Shown in pieces: positions 34,301-41,251 of a stretch of DNA of 49,063 nt. Both the position numbers and the translations under genes were made by a program. Under the pieces are notes generated by a model that did no database searches, was not told the DNA's origin, and worked only from the letters and a program-made list of their open reading frames with translations. Source of the stretch: Eubacterium sp. (lineage in GTDB: Bacteria > Bacillota > Clostridia > Lachnospirales > Lachnospiraceae); the NCBI GenBank assembly GCA_017477505.1, contig JAFUVQ010000031.1, forward strand, positions 1-49,063, given 5' to 3'. The stretch's first letter is position 1, and each line of letters starts with the position of its first letter.

Positions 34301-36496
34301 TTCGATTCAGGCAGAACTGATGGAGAACAGAAGTTTACTGATATGCCAAAGCCAGAGCTTAAGACAAGGGCATTCGTAAAGACTGCAAATGGTGAGTACA
34401 AGACACTCCCTGCTAAACCGGGACAGACAGTAACGGATACATGTGATATCAAGTATATCAAGGCAGGAGAAACCTATACACTTATCGGCAAGCTCATGCT
34501 TATCGATGAAGAAGGCAAAGTAACAGAATTTGCTACAGGACGTAAGACATTCACTACTCCTTCAGAGTATAAGAAATCTCTCTATGAGTGTGAGACAACA
34601 CAGACTGTAGAATTTACGAACCTTGACCTTACCAATTTCAAGGGCAAGACATTCGTGGTATATGAGAGATTATACCTCGGTGATGTAACAGAGCAGAATG
34701 TCAAGGATGGAAGATTTGATACATCTTATGGCAACAATAATACAGTAGTTGAGTTCCCTCTGATCCATGAAGATAAAAATGACAAGGATCAGACCGTAAA
34801 AGTCCCTGATGGAGGCACAGAACTGACAGACGAGGATGGAACAAAGACTGTTAAGAATTATGGTATAGTAAGACTTAAAGACCGTATACAGTATAAGAAC
34901 CTTGAAGTTGGTAAGACATATGAGGTAACTGGTTATCTGTATCGTAAGCCTGAAAATCCAAAGAGCAGTTATACTGCAGCAGAGCTCGAAGCACTTAAGC
35001 TCATCGGTTCAGACGGCAAGCCTATAACCGCTAAAGAAACATTTACAGCTAAAACTGAGAACGGCTACGTTGATGTATGGTTCACATATGATGCATCAAA
35101 TATCAAGAAATCCACATCTGAAACAAATACCTACGTTGCATTTGAAGAAGTAAGACCTGAGGGAGATGATTTTGAGATATTCAGTCATAGTGACATAAAT
35201 GACGAACCTCAGACTGTTTACGAGCCTGAGATAAAGACTACTGCAAAGAGTATATCAGGTAGAACAGAAATGCTTGCAACAGAAGGTAAATTCATCGACA
35301 CAGTAGCTTATTCAAATGTAGCACCGGGCAGTTATACCATTAAGGGTATCATTTATGATAAGTCAACTGGCAAGCCGCTTGAAATAAATGGCAAGAAACT
35401 TGAAGCATCAGCAGAACTTGTTATTTCAGGTACAAAGCCGCAGAACGGAAAGAAAGATGTAGTATTCACAGTTCCTAAAGATATGCAGAAGCAGCTTGAA
35501 GGTAAGAGCATCGTATGTTTTGAACAGCTTATCAATGCAAAAGGTGTAGTTAAGGCAAAACATGAGGATATTAAGGATAAGGATCAGGAATTAACCATCC
35601 CTCGTATAAGAACGAAGCTCCGTGATGGTTCAACAAAGACTCAGGTAATCTATCCTAATGAGATTATCACACTTGTAGATACATGTAGCTATGAGAATCT
35701 TATCCCTGGCAAGAAATATACCTTACAGGGTGAACTCATGAATAAGAACACTGGTGAAAAGTTCCTTGATGAAAAGGGCAATCCTATCAAGTCAGAGCCA
35801 GTAGAATTCACAGCATCAGAGACAGGTGCAGGAATCGTTGAGGTTAAGTTCACATTCAATGCCAAGGTTATCAAGGTTCAGGGAATCAAGATTGTAGCGT
35901 TTGAATACTGCTATCCTCAGTATGATTCAGTACCGGTAGCTACGCACTGTGATATTGATGATATCGAGCAGACTGTTTACGGACCAGAGGTAAAGACGAA
36001 GGTTCAGGGAAGTCGTTCATACTCACAGAAAGACACAGTAAAACTCACAGATACAGTCAGCTATTCACATCTCAAGGTCGGATATACATATGTATTCAAG
36101 GGCTGGATAGTAGATCCAAACGGCAATCCTATCAAGGTTGACGGCAAAGAGATGAGAGCTGAGAAGGAATTCGTACCTACAACCGAAGACGGAACAGTAG
36201 ACATGATGTTCCCAGAGTTCGCAGCAAAAGACCTTCTCGGAAAATACATCGTATTCGAAGAGGTATATGTTAAGACAGCCGATGGAGAACTCAAGCTTGT
36301 AGGTGAGCATAAGGATCTTAAGGACGATAATCAGACGTTCTCGGTAAAGAAGGAAACCCCGCCGGGACCGCCTACTACAGGAGATAACACACCAATGGCA
36401 ATAGCAATAATTCTGATGTCGCTGGCAGCGATGGCGATAGCACTGATAATAATGTTAAAGAACAAAAACAGAATAGAGTTGAATAATAAACACTGA
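31346..36496 (+). CDS. Cell-wall-anchored VaFE-repeat adhesin of a transferable element
   Basis: The 1716-residue surface protein starts with a signal peptide (MRKKKLTRILSSVLALSMVV) and an acidic disordered region. A thioester-like domain follows at about 300-460, with Cys335 but NLHIAIC where TQ-x-AIW is expected. SpaA/prealbumin-like domains (RGDLKLEKVDENGDPLAGV) come next. Five VaFE repeats follow, marked by FVVYERL, YVAFEEV, IVCFEQL, IVAFEYC and IVFEEV. Such repeats form isopeptide or ester cross-links. The end is a PPTTGDNT sorting signal, a hydrophobic segment and a basic tail, for sortase attachment. In elements these proteins may help mating-pair contact; that is inference. A terminator follows the stop. 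Confidence 0.88.
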   Translation: MRKKKLTRILSSVLALSMVVSLAAVKSFADETVPEENVLAIETEADVTEDIAEDTIVVSDEAVTDVADETEVSVEDTEDVSNNADTETPEEDTQEEEEPYNVLVTVVKTGNGLFGTAQGKVDAYVASTYSFEDKAEYDCRTAINNANLNKLIYAAYADIDNKAVYAKSMAEAGKYIESIYNNVAADVSIPDVEVPNSMKVYLLDDSRTPQRYDGMYYDFGGSVKDAKEAVKAAEEDNEGEANTDTDAQVADDSDDDDSDDDGEADQQDGEDGLIDEDSQIMLLPADPFGFDSLSAASTTNWVTYKNWRENSDYYEVINSIQYLYMSSLTGNAAICTNNKVNGANPHAMGVTQGTDATPAAYDVTSSEVTDAKYKRLFYYAYKNNYFYNVTPGTANTVTGNADLQTRARKETNLHIAICLLNGSLSSSDPLYTGLSDGNKADVQKLMNVFNGTGEYANAPTNITVYLLTPSTLNTEYYQSFMTFVPGKNYVAVQKQDAISGQTVNGAVADIYGSNTAATSGGTKIGSLNLNPTGILEVTDYVDTYKYFYAVETTAPPNYVLNDTPVALTVTDNDSPTANEIAIIKDSPITKLTVTKKSADTSCSDGNPNYSLDGTVYGMYKGSTLLHRFYINAEGKVYKVDNTLTDSVEIQSALNKAANGDYIDTDVTFREIAVGKGYTMDHDPHPYTLKANTTDLQVVELENEPDTDPFYIRFIKKVKDGEEEIALANAEFTIKYYPVDTKTNYTYDDLIAMTPAETTVIKTQRQADDKIWARLEKDYPYGFITVEETGAPTGYSDKPVAITMQYGEGKISVPVKLAIALQYKGSAETGYEKDGVWAVKEDGSRQKITAMLTSENNPLIISADDSPLRGDLKLEKVDENGDPLAGVKFSIYNRLTGEEVTVVTDENGKFSTESTYALHSNNTNAGTAKCGTWFKKTRQSGTQNKIDDTVGALPTGNYTVTEVDANGKQLAEPETKEVKAGETTVFFDSGRTDGEQKFTDMPKPELKTRAFVKTANGEYKTLPAKPGQTVTDTCDIKYIKAGETYTLIGKLMLIDEEGKVTEFATGRKTFTTPSEYKKSLYECETTQTVEFTNLDLTNFKGKTFVVYERLYLGDVTEQNVKDGRFDTSYGNNNTVVEFPLIHEDKNDKDQTVKVPDGGTELTDEDGTKTVKNYGIVRLKDRIQYKNLEVGKTYEVTGYLYRKPENPKSSYTAAELEALKLIGSDGKPITAKETFTAKTENGYVDVWFTYDASNIKKSTSETNTYVAFEEVRPEGDDFEIFSHSDINDEPQTVYEPEIKTTAKSISGRTEMLATEGKFIDTVAYSNVAPGSYTIKGIIYDKSTGKPLEINGKKLEASAELVISGTKPQNGKKDVVFTVPKDMQKQLEGKSIVCFEQLINAKGVVKAKHEDIKDKDQELTIPRIRTKLRDGSTKTQVIYPNEIITLVDTCSYENLIPGKKYTLQGELMNKNTGEKFLDEKGNPIKSEPVEFTASETGAGIVEVKFTFNAKVIKVQGIKIVAFEYCYPQYDSVPVATHCDIDDIEQTVYGPEVKTKVQGSRSYSQKDTVKLTDTVSYSHLKVGYTYVFKGWIVDPNGNPIKVDGKEMRAEKEFVPTTEDGTVDMMFPEFAAKDLLGKYIVFEEVYVKTADGELKLVGEHKDLKDDNQTFSVKKETPPGPPTTGDNTPMAIAIILMSLAAMAIALIIMLKNKNRIELNNKH

Positions 36497-36535
36497 GAGC
36501 CTTCCGGATAATCTGACAGGCTCTCATCTTTTTTT
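36494..36535 (+). terminator. Intrinsic terminator of the VaFE adhesin gene
   Basis: TGAGAGCCT (36494-36502, beginning with the stop codon) pairs with AGGCTCTCA (36518-36526) and is followed by seven Ts (36529-36535). Confidence 0.92.
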
Positions 36536-36548
36536 GAAGGGAGCCTGT

Positions 36549-36704
36549 ATGGAAGAAAATGTAAAGAAGGATAATCCGGCTAAGTACATGGAAGCAGACA
36601 GTGTGCAGAAATTGAGCAGACTGATATCAGAGTTACTGCCTGATGGGCCTGTGAATATCATTTTCAATGATGAAGAGGAAGGTGACACAGATGAAGGAAC
36701 ATAG
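36549..36704 (+). CDS. 51-residue acidic protein, unrecognised
   Basis: A short frame with AGGGAGCC upstream begins MEENVKKDNPAKYMEADS and continues with a helical core (VQKLSRLISELL) and an acidic tail (NDEEEGDTDEGT). It overlaps the radC-like start by 14 bases, suggesting coupling. I do not recognise it. It may be an element-specific accessory peptide. Confidence 0.5.
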   Translation: MEENVKKDNPAKYMEADSVQKLSRLISELLPDGPVNIIFNDEEEGDTDEGT

Positions 36705-37764
36705 ATTCAGGCAGGTCGATGTACGGTTTTCAAAGAAGTATCTCGAAAACAGATGGAATGACCACATTCTGGACTGTCCCGCGGAAGTTAATTCATTTGT
36801 AAGTGATATATACAAAGAAAAAGAAGAAGTCTATGCCATTATCGGAATGGATTCGGCTCTTCATCCGAGGTACATGACAGTATATACGAAAGAGCAGCTT
36901 CTTGAGGAGAGGGAACATCCTGACAGGATAGTCAAGACAGCTGTACTCAATAATGTTGTCAATGTATGTGCTGCCCACATCATGGATGAGGATTTTCTTA
37001 CGGTACAGAGGTTTGGAGTGGAGTGTTTTATGAAATGGCATGAAGAAGATACATACTCCTGGCTGAATAAAGTCTTTGGGACATTCCTGATCAAGCTGAC
37101 GGATATCGTGCAGGTGTATCCGGATGGTATAGCAAATGAATTCAGGAGCTATATTCATTCCTTGGATATCAGGCATGAATATACATCAATGGTATTTCCA
37201 AAGAATACATCGGATCATTCTGCTGAAATGCTTCCAAAGGATATCGGAATAGAATTATATACACTGCCCGGTACAAGCAGGGAGGTAAGGACTCCTGAAG
37301 AAGCTATTACCTACCTTGGTGAGAAACTTTCAGGGCTGCCGAGGGAGGCAGTGTATATAGTAAATCTTGGAAAGGACTATGTCCCGGAAAGCTATGTTAA
37401 TCTCAGTTTGGGAAGGATAGGAGATGCACCTATAGATATGAGGTGCGTATACCAGACGGCACTCCTCACTGGAGCAGAAGCAGTGATGATAATCCATAAT
37501 CATCCGTCAGGAAATATTGATCCGTCCGATTCGGATTTCACGATGACGAGAACAGTCTCAAAGTGCGGAACGATGCTGGGAATCCCTTTATTTGATTCCG
37601 TTATAGTAAGCTCAGGGTTCAGGGCAGGCAGTAAATTCAGGAGTATAAGGGCATATGCACCTACGTTATTTGATACTGAAATCAGTACAGGATATCGGAA
37701 TTGCATTGATAGCTATGAGAGCGGATCTGCTTTCAGTCAGGTCGCAGAGCTATCAGTGGACTGA
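36691..37764 (+). CDS. RadC-like JAB-domain protein
   Basis: The C-terminal half (about residues 190-320) of this 357-residue protein is a RadC/JAB domain with the metal-binding core IIHNHPSGNIDPSDSD. Flanking family motifs are EEAITYLGEKL, YIVNLGKDYV and GIPLFDSVIVSS. The N-terminal 185 residues are a separate region I cannot assign. Genes of this type are frequent in mobile elements, and their role in repair is now doubted. GAGGAAGGTG upstream supports ATG 36691 over the in-frame ATG at 36667. It is probably cotranscribed with the short gene before it. Confidence 0.85.
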   Translation: MKEHRFRQVDVRFSKKYLENRWNDHILDCPAEVNSFVSDIYKEKEEVYAIIGMDSALHPRYMTVYTKEQLLEEREHPDRIVKTAVLNNVVNVCAAHIMDEDFLTVQRFGVECFMKWHEEDTYSWLNKVFGTFLIKLTDIVQVYPDGIANEFRSYIHSLDIRHEYTSMVFPKNTSDHSAEMLPKDIGIELYTLPGTSREVRTPEEAITYLGEKLSGLPREAVYIVNLGKDYVPESYVNLSLGRIGDAPIDMRCVYQTALLTGAEAVMIIHNHPSGNIDPSDSDFTMTRTVSKCGTMLGIPLFDSVIVSSGFRAGSKFRSIRAYAPTLFDTEISTGYRNCIDSYESGSAFSQVAELSVD

Positions 37765-37877
37765 TCTATATTAGGGAGGATGAGGCTGAAGCAATAAAAA
37801 AGGACTTCGAGGAAGAGGAGAAAGATGATCTGAGGAATTCAGGGTATGATGTTTGATATGAATAGAGTAACAATATC

Positions 37878-37913
37878 GGCAGGGACCATAATCAGCAGCC
37901 CCTGTCATTTTTT
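37878..37913 (+). terminator. Intrinsic terminator after the radC-like gene
   Basis: GGCAGGG (37878-37884) pairs with CCCTGTC (37900-37906, one G-T pair), followed by ATTTTTT. It separates the radC-like gene from the primase-relaxase operon. Confidence 0.7.
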
Positions 37914-37941
37914 GTAAAACCATCAGGAGGGAGGCATTGAC

Positions 37942-38934
37942 TTGGATGAAATAAAGATGTACGGATCAGGCAAGGTATGGATTCCTGCAAGTAAGATTGA
38001 CGAAGCAAAGCAGATAGGACTGCTTCAGTATTTCAGGACTACCAGACCTGATGATATAAAAAGGGTAGGCAGTGAGTACTGCCTGAAGAGTCATGAATCC
38101 CTCCGCCTTGCACTTAACGGAATGTGGAACTGGTTCAGCAGAGGGATAGGCGGAAAGAATGCGTTGGATTATCTCATGAAGGCTGAGGATTATTCGTTTC
38201 AGGATGCTGTAATGACAGTTCTTGGTGAAAATTCCTCAATCAAAAGAAGTTCTGCCAATGAAACAAAACAGACAGAAGTACCTTACGAGGTGCCAAAAGA
38301 GAAGATACTTCAGATTCCTGAGAGAGACGACAATAATGATAAGGCTATAGCATACCTCGTAAACAGAGGTATAGACAGAGATGTCATATCCTTCTTCATA
38401 GACAGGGGAGATATCTATCAGACAAAAGATTATAAGAATGTATGCTTCATAGGCAGGGATGAATATGGAACTCCGAAGCTTGCGAATCTCAGGGGTACGG
38501 TGGGGGACTTCAAGGGTATGGCAACAGGCTCCGACAGGAGATTTGGATTTGGATACATAACCGAAAAGAAGGGCATCCATATATTTGAAGCTCCGATAGA
38601 CCTTCTCAGTTTCGCGACTCTGATAAAGTCAAATGGATATGATTTCACCAGGTTCAGTTTCCTTTCCCTCTCGGGCGTCAATGCAGCCCAGAAGAACATA
38701 AGTGATTCCAAAGTTCCGCCATGCCTAATGAGGACTCTGGAGCTTTATCCTGATATCACGAAGGTATATGTTCATTTTGATAACGACGATACGGGCTTAA
38801 GCGCTGCAATGGCAGTAAAAGCTGTCCTTCATGACAAGGAAGTAAACATACAGCCTCCGCCCAAAGGCTTTAAGGATGTAAATGAATATCTGTGCAACCT
38901 TGGACGTATAGTAGAGAATACCATGGACAGATAG
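37942..38934 (+). CDS. DUF3991/Toprim-domain primase-like protein
   Basis: This 330-residue protein has the DUF3991 region (YLVNRGIDRDVISFFIDRG) followed by a Toprim-like domain (IHIFEAPIDLLSF with the conserved Glu, VYVHFDNDDTGLSAA as the D-x-D motif). The N-terminal part (SEYCLKSHESLRL, GMWNWFSRGIGGKNALDYLM) resembles the CHC2-type primase zinc region, but the zinc cysteines are largely absent. Such proteins prime DNA synthesis in mobilizable elements. The TTG at 37942 has a well-placed GGAGGGAGG upstream; an ATG at 37957 is the alternative. It begins the operon with mobC and the relaxase. Confidence 0.85.
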   Translation: MDEIKMYGSGKVWIPASKIDEAKQIGLLQYFRTTRPDDIKRVGSEYCLKSHESLRLALNGMWNWFSRGIGGKNALDYLMKAEDYSFQDAVMTVLGENSSIKRSSANETKQTEVPYEVPKEKILQIPERDDNNDKAIAYLVNRGIDRDVISFFIDRGDIYQTKDYKNVCFIGRDEYGTPKLANLRGTVGDFKGMATGSDRRFGFGYITEKKGIHIFEAPIDLLSFATLIKSNGYDFTRFSFLSLSGVNAAQKNISDSKVPPCLMRTLELYPDITKVYVHFDNDDTGLSAAMAVKAVLHDKEVNIQPPPKGFKDVNEYLCNLGRIVENTMDR

Positions 38935-38946
38935 AATGGAGGGAAA

Positions 38947-39480
38947 ATGAAGACGAGCAGTTATACCGGTGTAAGGAACATTAGAGTGAAGATACAGCTT
39001 TCAGAACTTGAGAACTATATGCTCATTTCAAAGGCTGAATGCTGCGGAATGAACAGATCAGAATACATACGCGAACTTATATGTGGCAGCCTTCCTTCAG
39101 AGGCTCCGCCCAAAGAGTTCTATATGGCATGCAATGACCTGAACAAGATAGGTGTAAACCTGAATCAGATAGCAAAGAACGGAAATACATACGGAGTGAT
39201 AGAACCGGATGATATAAGAAAAGTGTTCAAGTATGCGGATGAAGTCATTGATCTTCTGATGGAGATAAAAACGTTGGTGTTAAAACCACGAGTCTATGCT
39301 CCTATGGTCTACGATGAATATGCCTATGCAAAAAGAGAGGCAGCAAAACAGGGCGTAGATATACCGGAATTCGGAGATGATATTGAAGAGTACAGAGAAA
39401 CAATACGGATGAAAATGGAAAAAGAACATCCGGAAAGAATATATAAAAAGAGAACTGATGAGATAGATGTAACAATGTAG
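38947..39480 (+). CDS. mobC: MobC-like relaxosome accessory protein
   Basis: This 177-residue protein has the MobC layout: a ribbon-helix-helix-type start (VRNIRVKIQLSELENYMLI, CGMNRSEYIRELI) and the family motif DLNKIGVNLNQIAKNGN, then a helical C-terminus. MobC proteins bind the transfer origin and open DNA for the relaxase. GGAGGG precedes the ATG. It sits 12 bases after the primase-like gene and 12 bases before the relaxase start, a classic mobilization operon. The oriT itself was not located. Confidence 0.88.
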   Translation: MKTSSYTGVRNIRVKIQLSELENYMLISKAECCGMNRSEYIRELICGSLPSEAPPKEFYMACNDLNKIGVNLNQIAKNGNTYGVIEPDDIRKVFKYADEVIDLLMEIKTLVLKPRVYAPMVYDEYAYAKREAAKQGVDIPEFGDDIEEYRETIRMKMEKEHPERIYKKRTDEIDVTM

Positions 39481-39492
39481 GAAGAGATTGAT

Positions 39493-41124
39493 ATGGCAGT
39501 AACAAAATTATGGGCGATTAAGAGCAGGAACGATGGCAGAAAATCCTCGGTGAAGAAAGCAGTGGCAGCAGTCACCGAGTACGCCGAGAATCCTGAAAAG
39601 ACAGAAAGCAGAGCAGAAAAGAGACTGGATACAAATAAGACTGATCCGGACTTTTCGCTTTTTATGGAAAATGAAGTCAGTATGGATGTAACGATAGACA
39701 GTGTGCTCTCGTATGTAGAAAGGGATAATGCGACTCATGAGAAGAAATATGTAAGCACGATAAACTGCACCGAGGAGCATTCGATAGAGGAGATGGTTCT
39801 GACAAAGGAACATTTTCACGAACGAGGCAATCGGATCCTTTGGCATGGTTACCAGAGCTTCATGCCAGGGGAGGTGACTCCGGATGATGCACACAGGATA
39901 GGAGTAAGGATGGCAGAAGAACTCTGGGAAGACAGATTCCAGGTGGTGGTGACTACACATCTGGATAAAGATCATATACATAACCACATAGTGATAAATT
40001 CCGTTTCATTCATGGACGGAAAGAAATTCAACTGGGATAAGGAGTTTCCGAGGATGCAGGCACTGTCAGATTACATATGCAAGGAGAAGGGACTTTCCGT
40101 AATAAAGAAGGATGAGCAGTCGGGGCATTACCATAGAGGAGCAGTAAGAGCCAAGGCCGAAGGCAGATACACTCTTGAGGAGATAACGAGAGAAGATATC
40201 GACTGTTGCATTCTCTGTTCGTCATCCTACGATGAATTCGTGCAGATGATGACAGACAAAGGTTACAGGATGAACTGCGAAGGCAAGTACGTAAGAGTCT
40301 ATCCTCCCGGACATGACAAAGCCATCAGGATAGACAGGAGATGGGGAGAAAGCTATACGATAGATGGGATAAAAGAGAGGATAGGCAGGACTTCGTTCGG
40401 TTATGGAAGCCAGATTGATGCTGGAGAAGACCATTCATATATGACTGATATAGATGGCAGAGAAATCATCTGTTATGGCAGGAATTTTACGTCTGACAGG
40501 ACGACAGATGAATACCTCAGGATTATATCAAAGGATGTAAATGAAGGATTGGATTTCATGAAGATGGCGATTCCATATCATGTCCTGAAATACATCCTTC
40601 ATGGCTACAACATCCACATCCCTGGAAAGTATATAGGCAAGACCATCAGCGGATTTATGGTCGGATTTGCCATGTATCACATAACTGCCGGCTTCTTCAG
40701 GCAGACACCGAAGCAGGTGGCAAGGACACATTTTCTTATGCGAGAGGATCTTACAAAGCTCGATAGATATATCGCAGAGACAAAGTTCCTGATAGAGAGT
40801 GATATTACTACGGAAGCAGACCTGGAAATGGTAACAGCAGGCAGGAAGCTTGTACTTAAAAAGCTCCGCACAGAAAGAGTACGTCTCAGAAACCGCATGA
40901 AGAAAGCAGAACCTGAGGAGAAAGAGGCGTTAAGGTCAATGATAAAGGAACTCAACAAGACAATTGAAGCTGAGAGGAGGGTGGTATTCTACTGTGATGA
41001 TATAAAGAGCAGAATGGAGCATATAGAAAAGAAAACCAATATGATCATCAAAGCGTACAATCAAACTTATCATATTCAAAAAGAGACAAATATATCCAAC
41101 CGAGATAATTATTATAGTATGTGA
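39493..41124 (+). CDS. Relaxase, MobA/VirD2 type
   Basis: This 543-residue relaxase starts conjugative transfer by nicking oriT and staying attached to the 5' end. The N-terminal domain carries the HUH-type motif III THLDKDHIHNHIVINS (H-x-D-x-x-H-x-H-N-H). Upstream, FHERGNRILWHGYQSFMPGEVTP is motif II-like, and the early TEYAENPEK region has the likely catalytic Tyr. The C-terminal half is helical and charged, with coiled coil from about 430. No primase or helicase domain is fused. It resembles relaxases of Tn1549-like elements. It is the last gene of the mobilization operon. Confidence 0.92.
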   Translation: MAVTKLWAIKSRNDGRKSSVKKAVAAVTEYAENPEKTESRAEKRLDTNKTDPDFSLFMENEVSMDVTIDSVLSYVERDNATHEKKYVSTINCTEEHSIEEMVLTKEHFHERGNRILWHGYQSFMPGEVTPDDAHRIGVRMAEELWEDRFQVVVTTHLDKDHIHNHIVINSVSFMDGKKFNWDKEFPRMQALSDYICKEKGLSVIKKDEQSGHYHRGAVRAKAEGRYTLEEITREDIDCCILCSSSYDEFVQMMTDKGYRMNCEGKYVRVYPPGHDKAIRIDRRWGESYTIDGIKERIGRTSFGYGSQIDAGEDHSYMTDIDGREIICYGRNFTSDRTTDEYLRIISKDVNEGLDFMKMAIPYHVLKYILHGYNIHIPGKYIGKTISGFMVGFAMYHITAGFFRQTPKQVARTHFLMREDLTKLDRYIAETKFLIESDITTEADLEMVTAGRKLVLKKLRTERVRLRNRMKKAEPEEKEALRSMIKELNKTIEAERRVVFYCDDIKSRMEHIEKKTNMIIKAYNQTYHIQKETNISNRDNYYSM

Positions 41125-41143
41125 CATATGTGGTTAAAACCTT

Positions 41144-41172
41144 TTGGAATAAATGTTATAGAATGCTATAAT
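41144..41172 (+). promoter_or_regulatory. Sigma-A-type promoter for the 914-residue protein gene
   Basis: TTGGAA at 41144-41149 and TATAAT at 41167-41172 are separated by 17 bases, close to the sigma-A consensus. They lie 80 bases before the ATG at 41252, which itself follows AACGGGGGGAT. Confidence 0.75.
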
Positions 41173-41251
41173 CGAAGCAAGGATAATCTGTTTCAGCACA
41201 GGATTTTCCATATATAAAAGGGGTTGCTTATTATAGAAACGGGGGGATAGT

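Noticed and set aside
37765-37860. Acidic open stretch after the radC-like stop (EDEAEAIKKDFEEEE)
   Set aside because: It is open in one frame to a TGA near 37855 but has no convincing start codon; it may be a fragment and is too weak to list as a gene.
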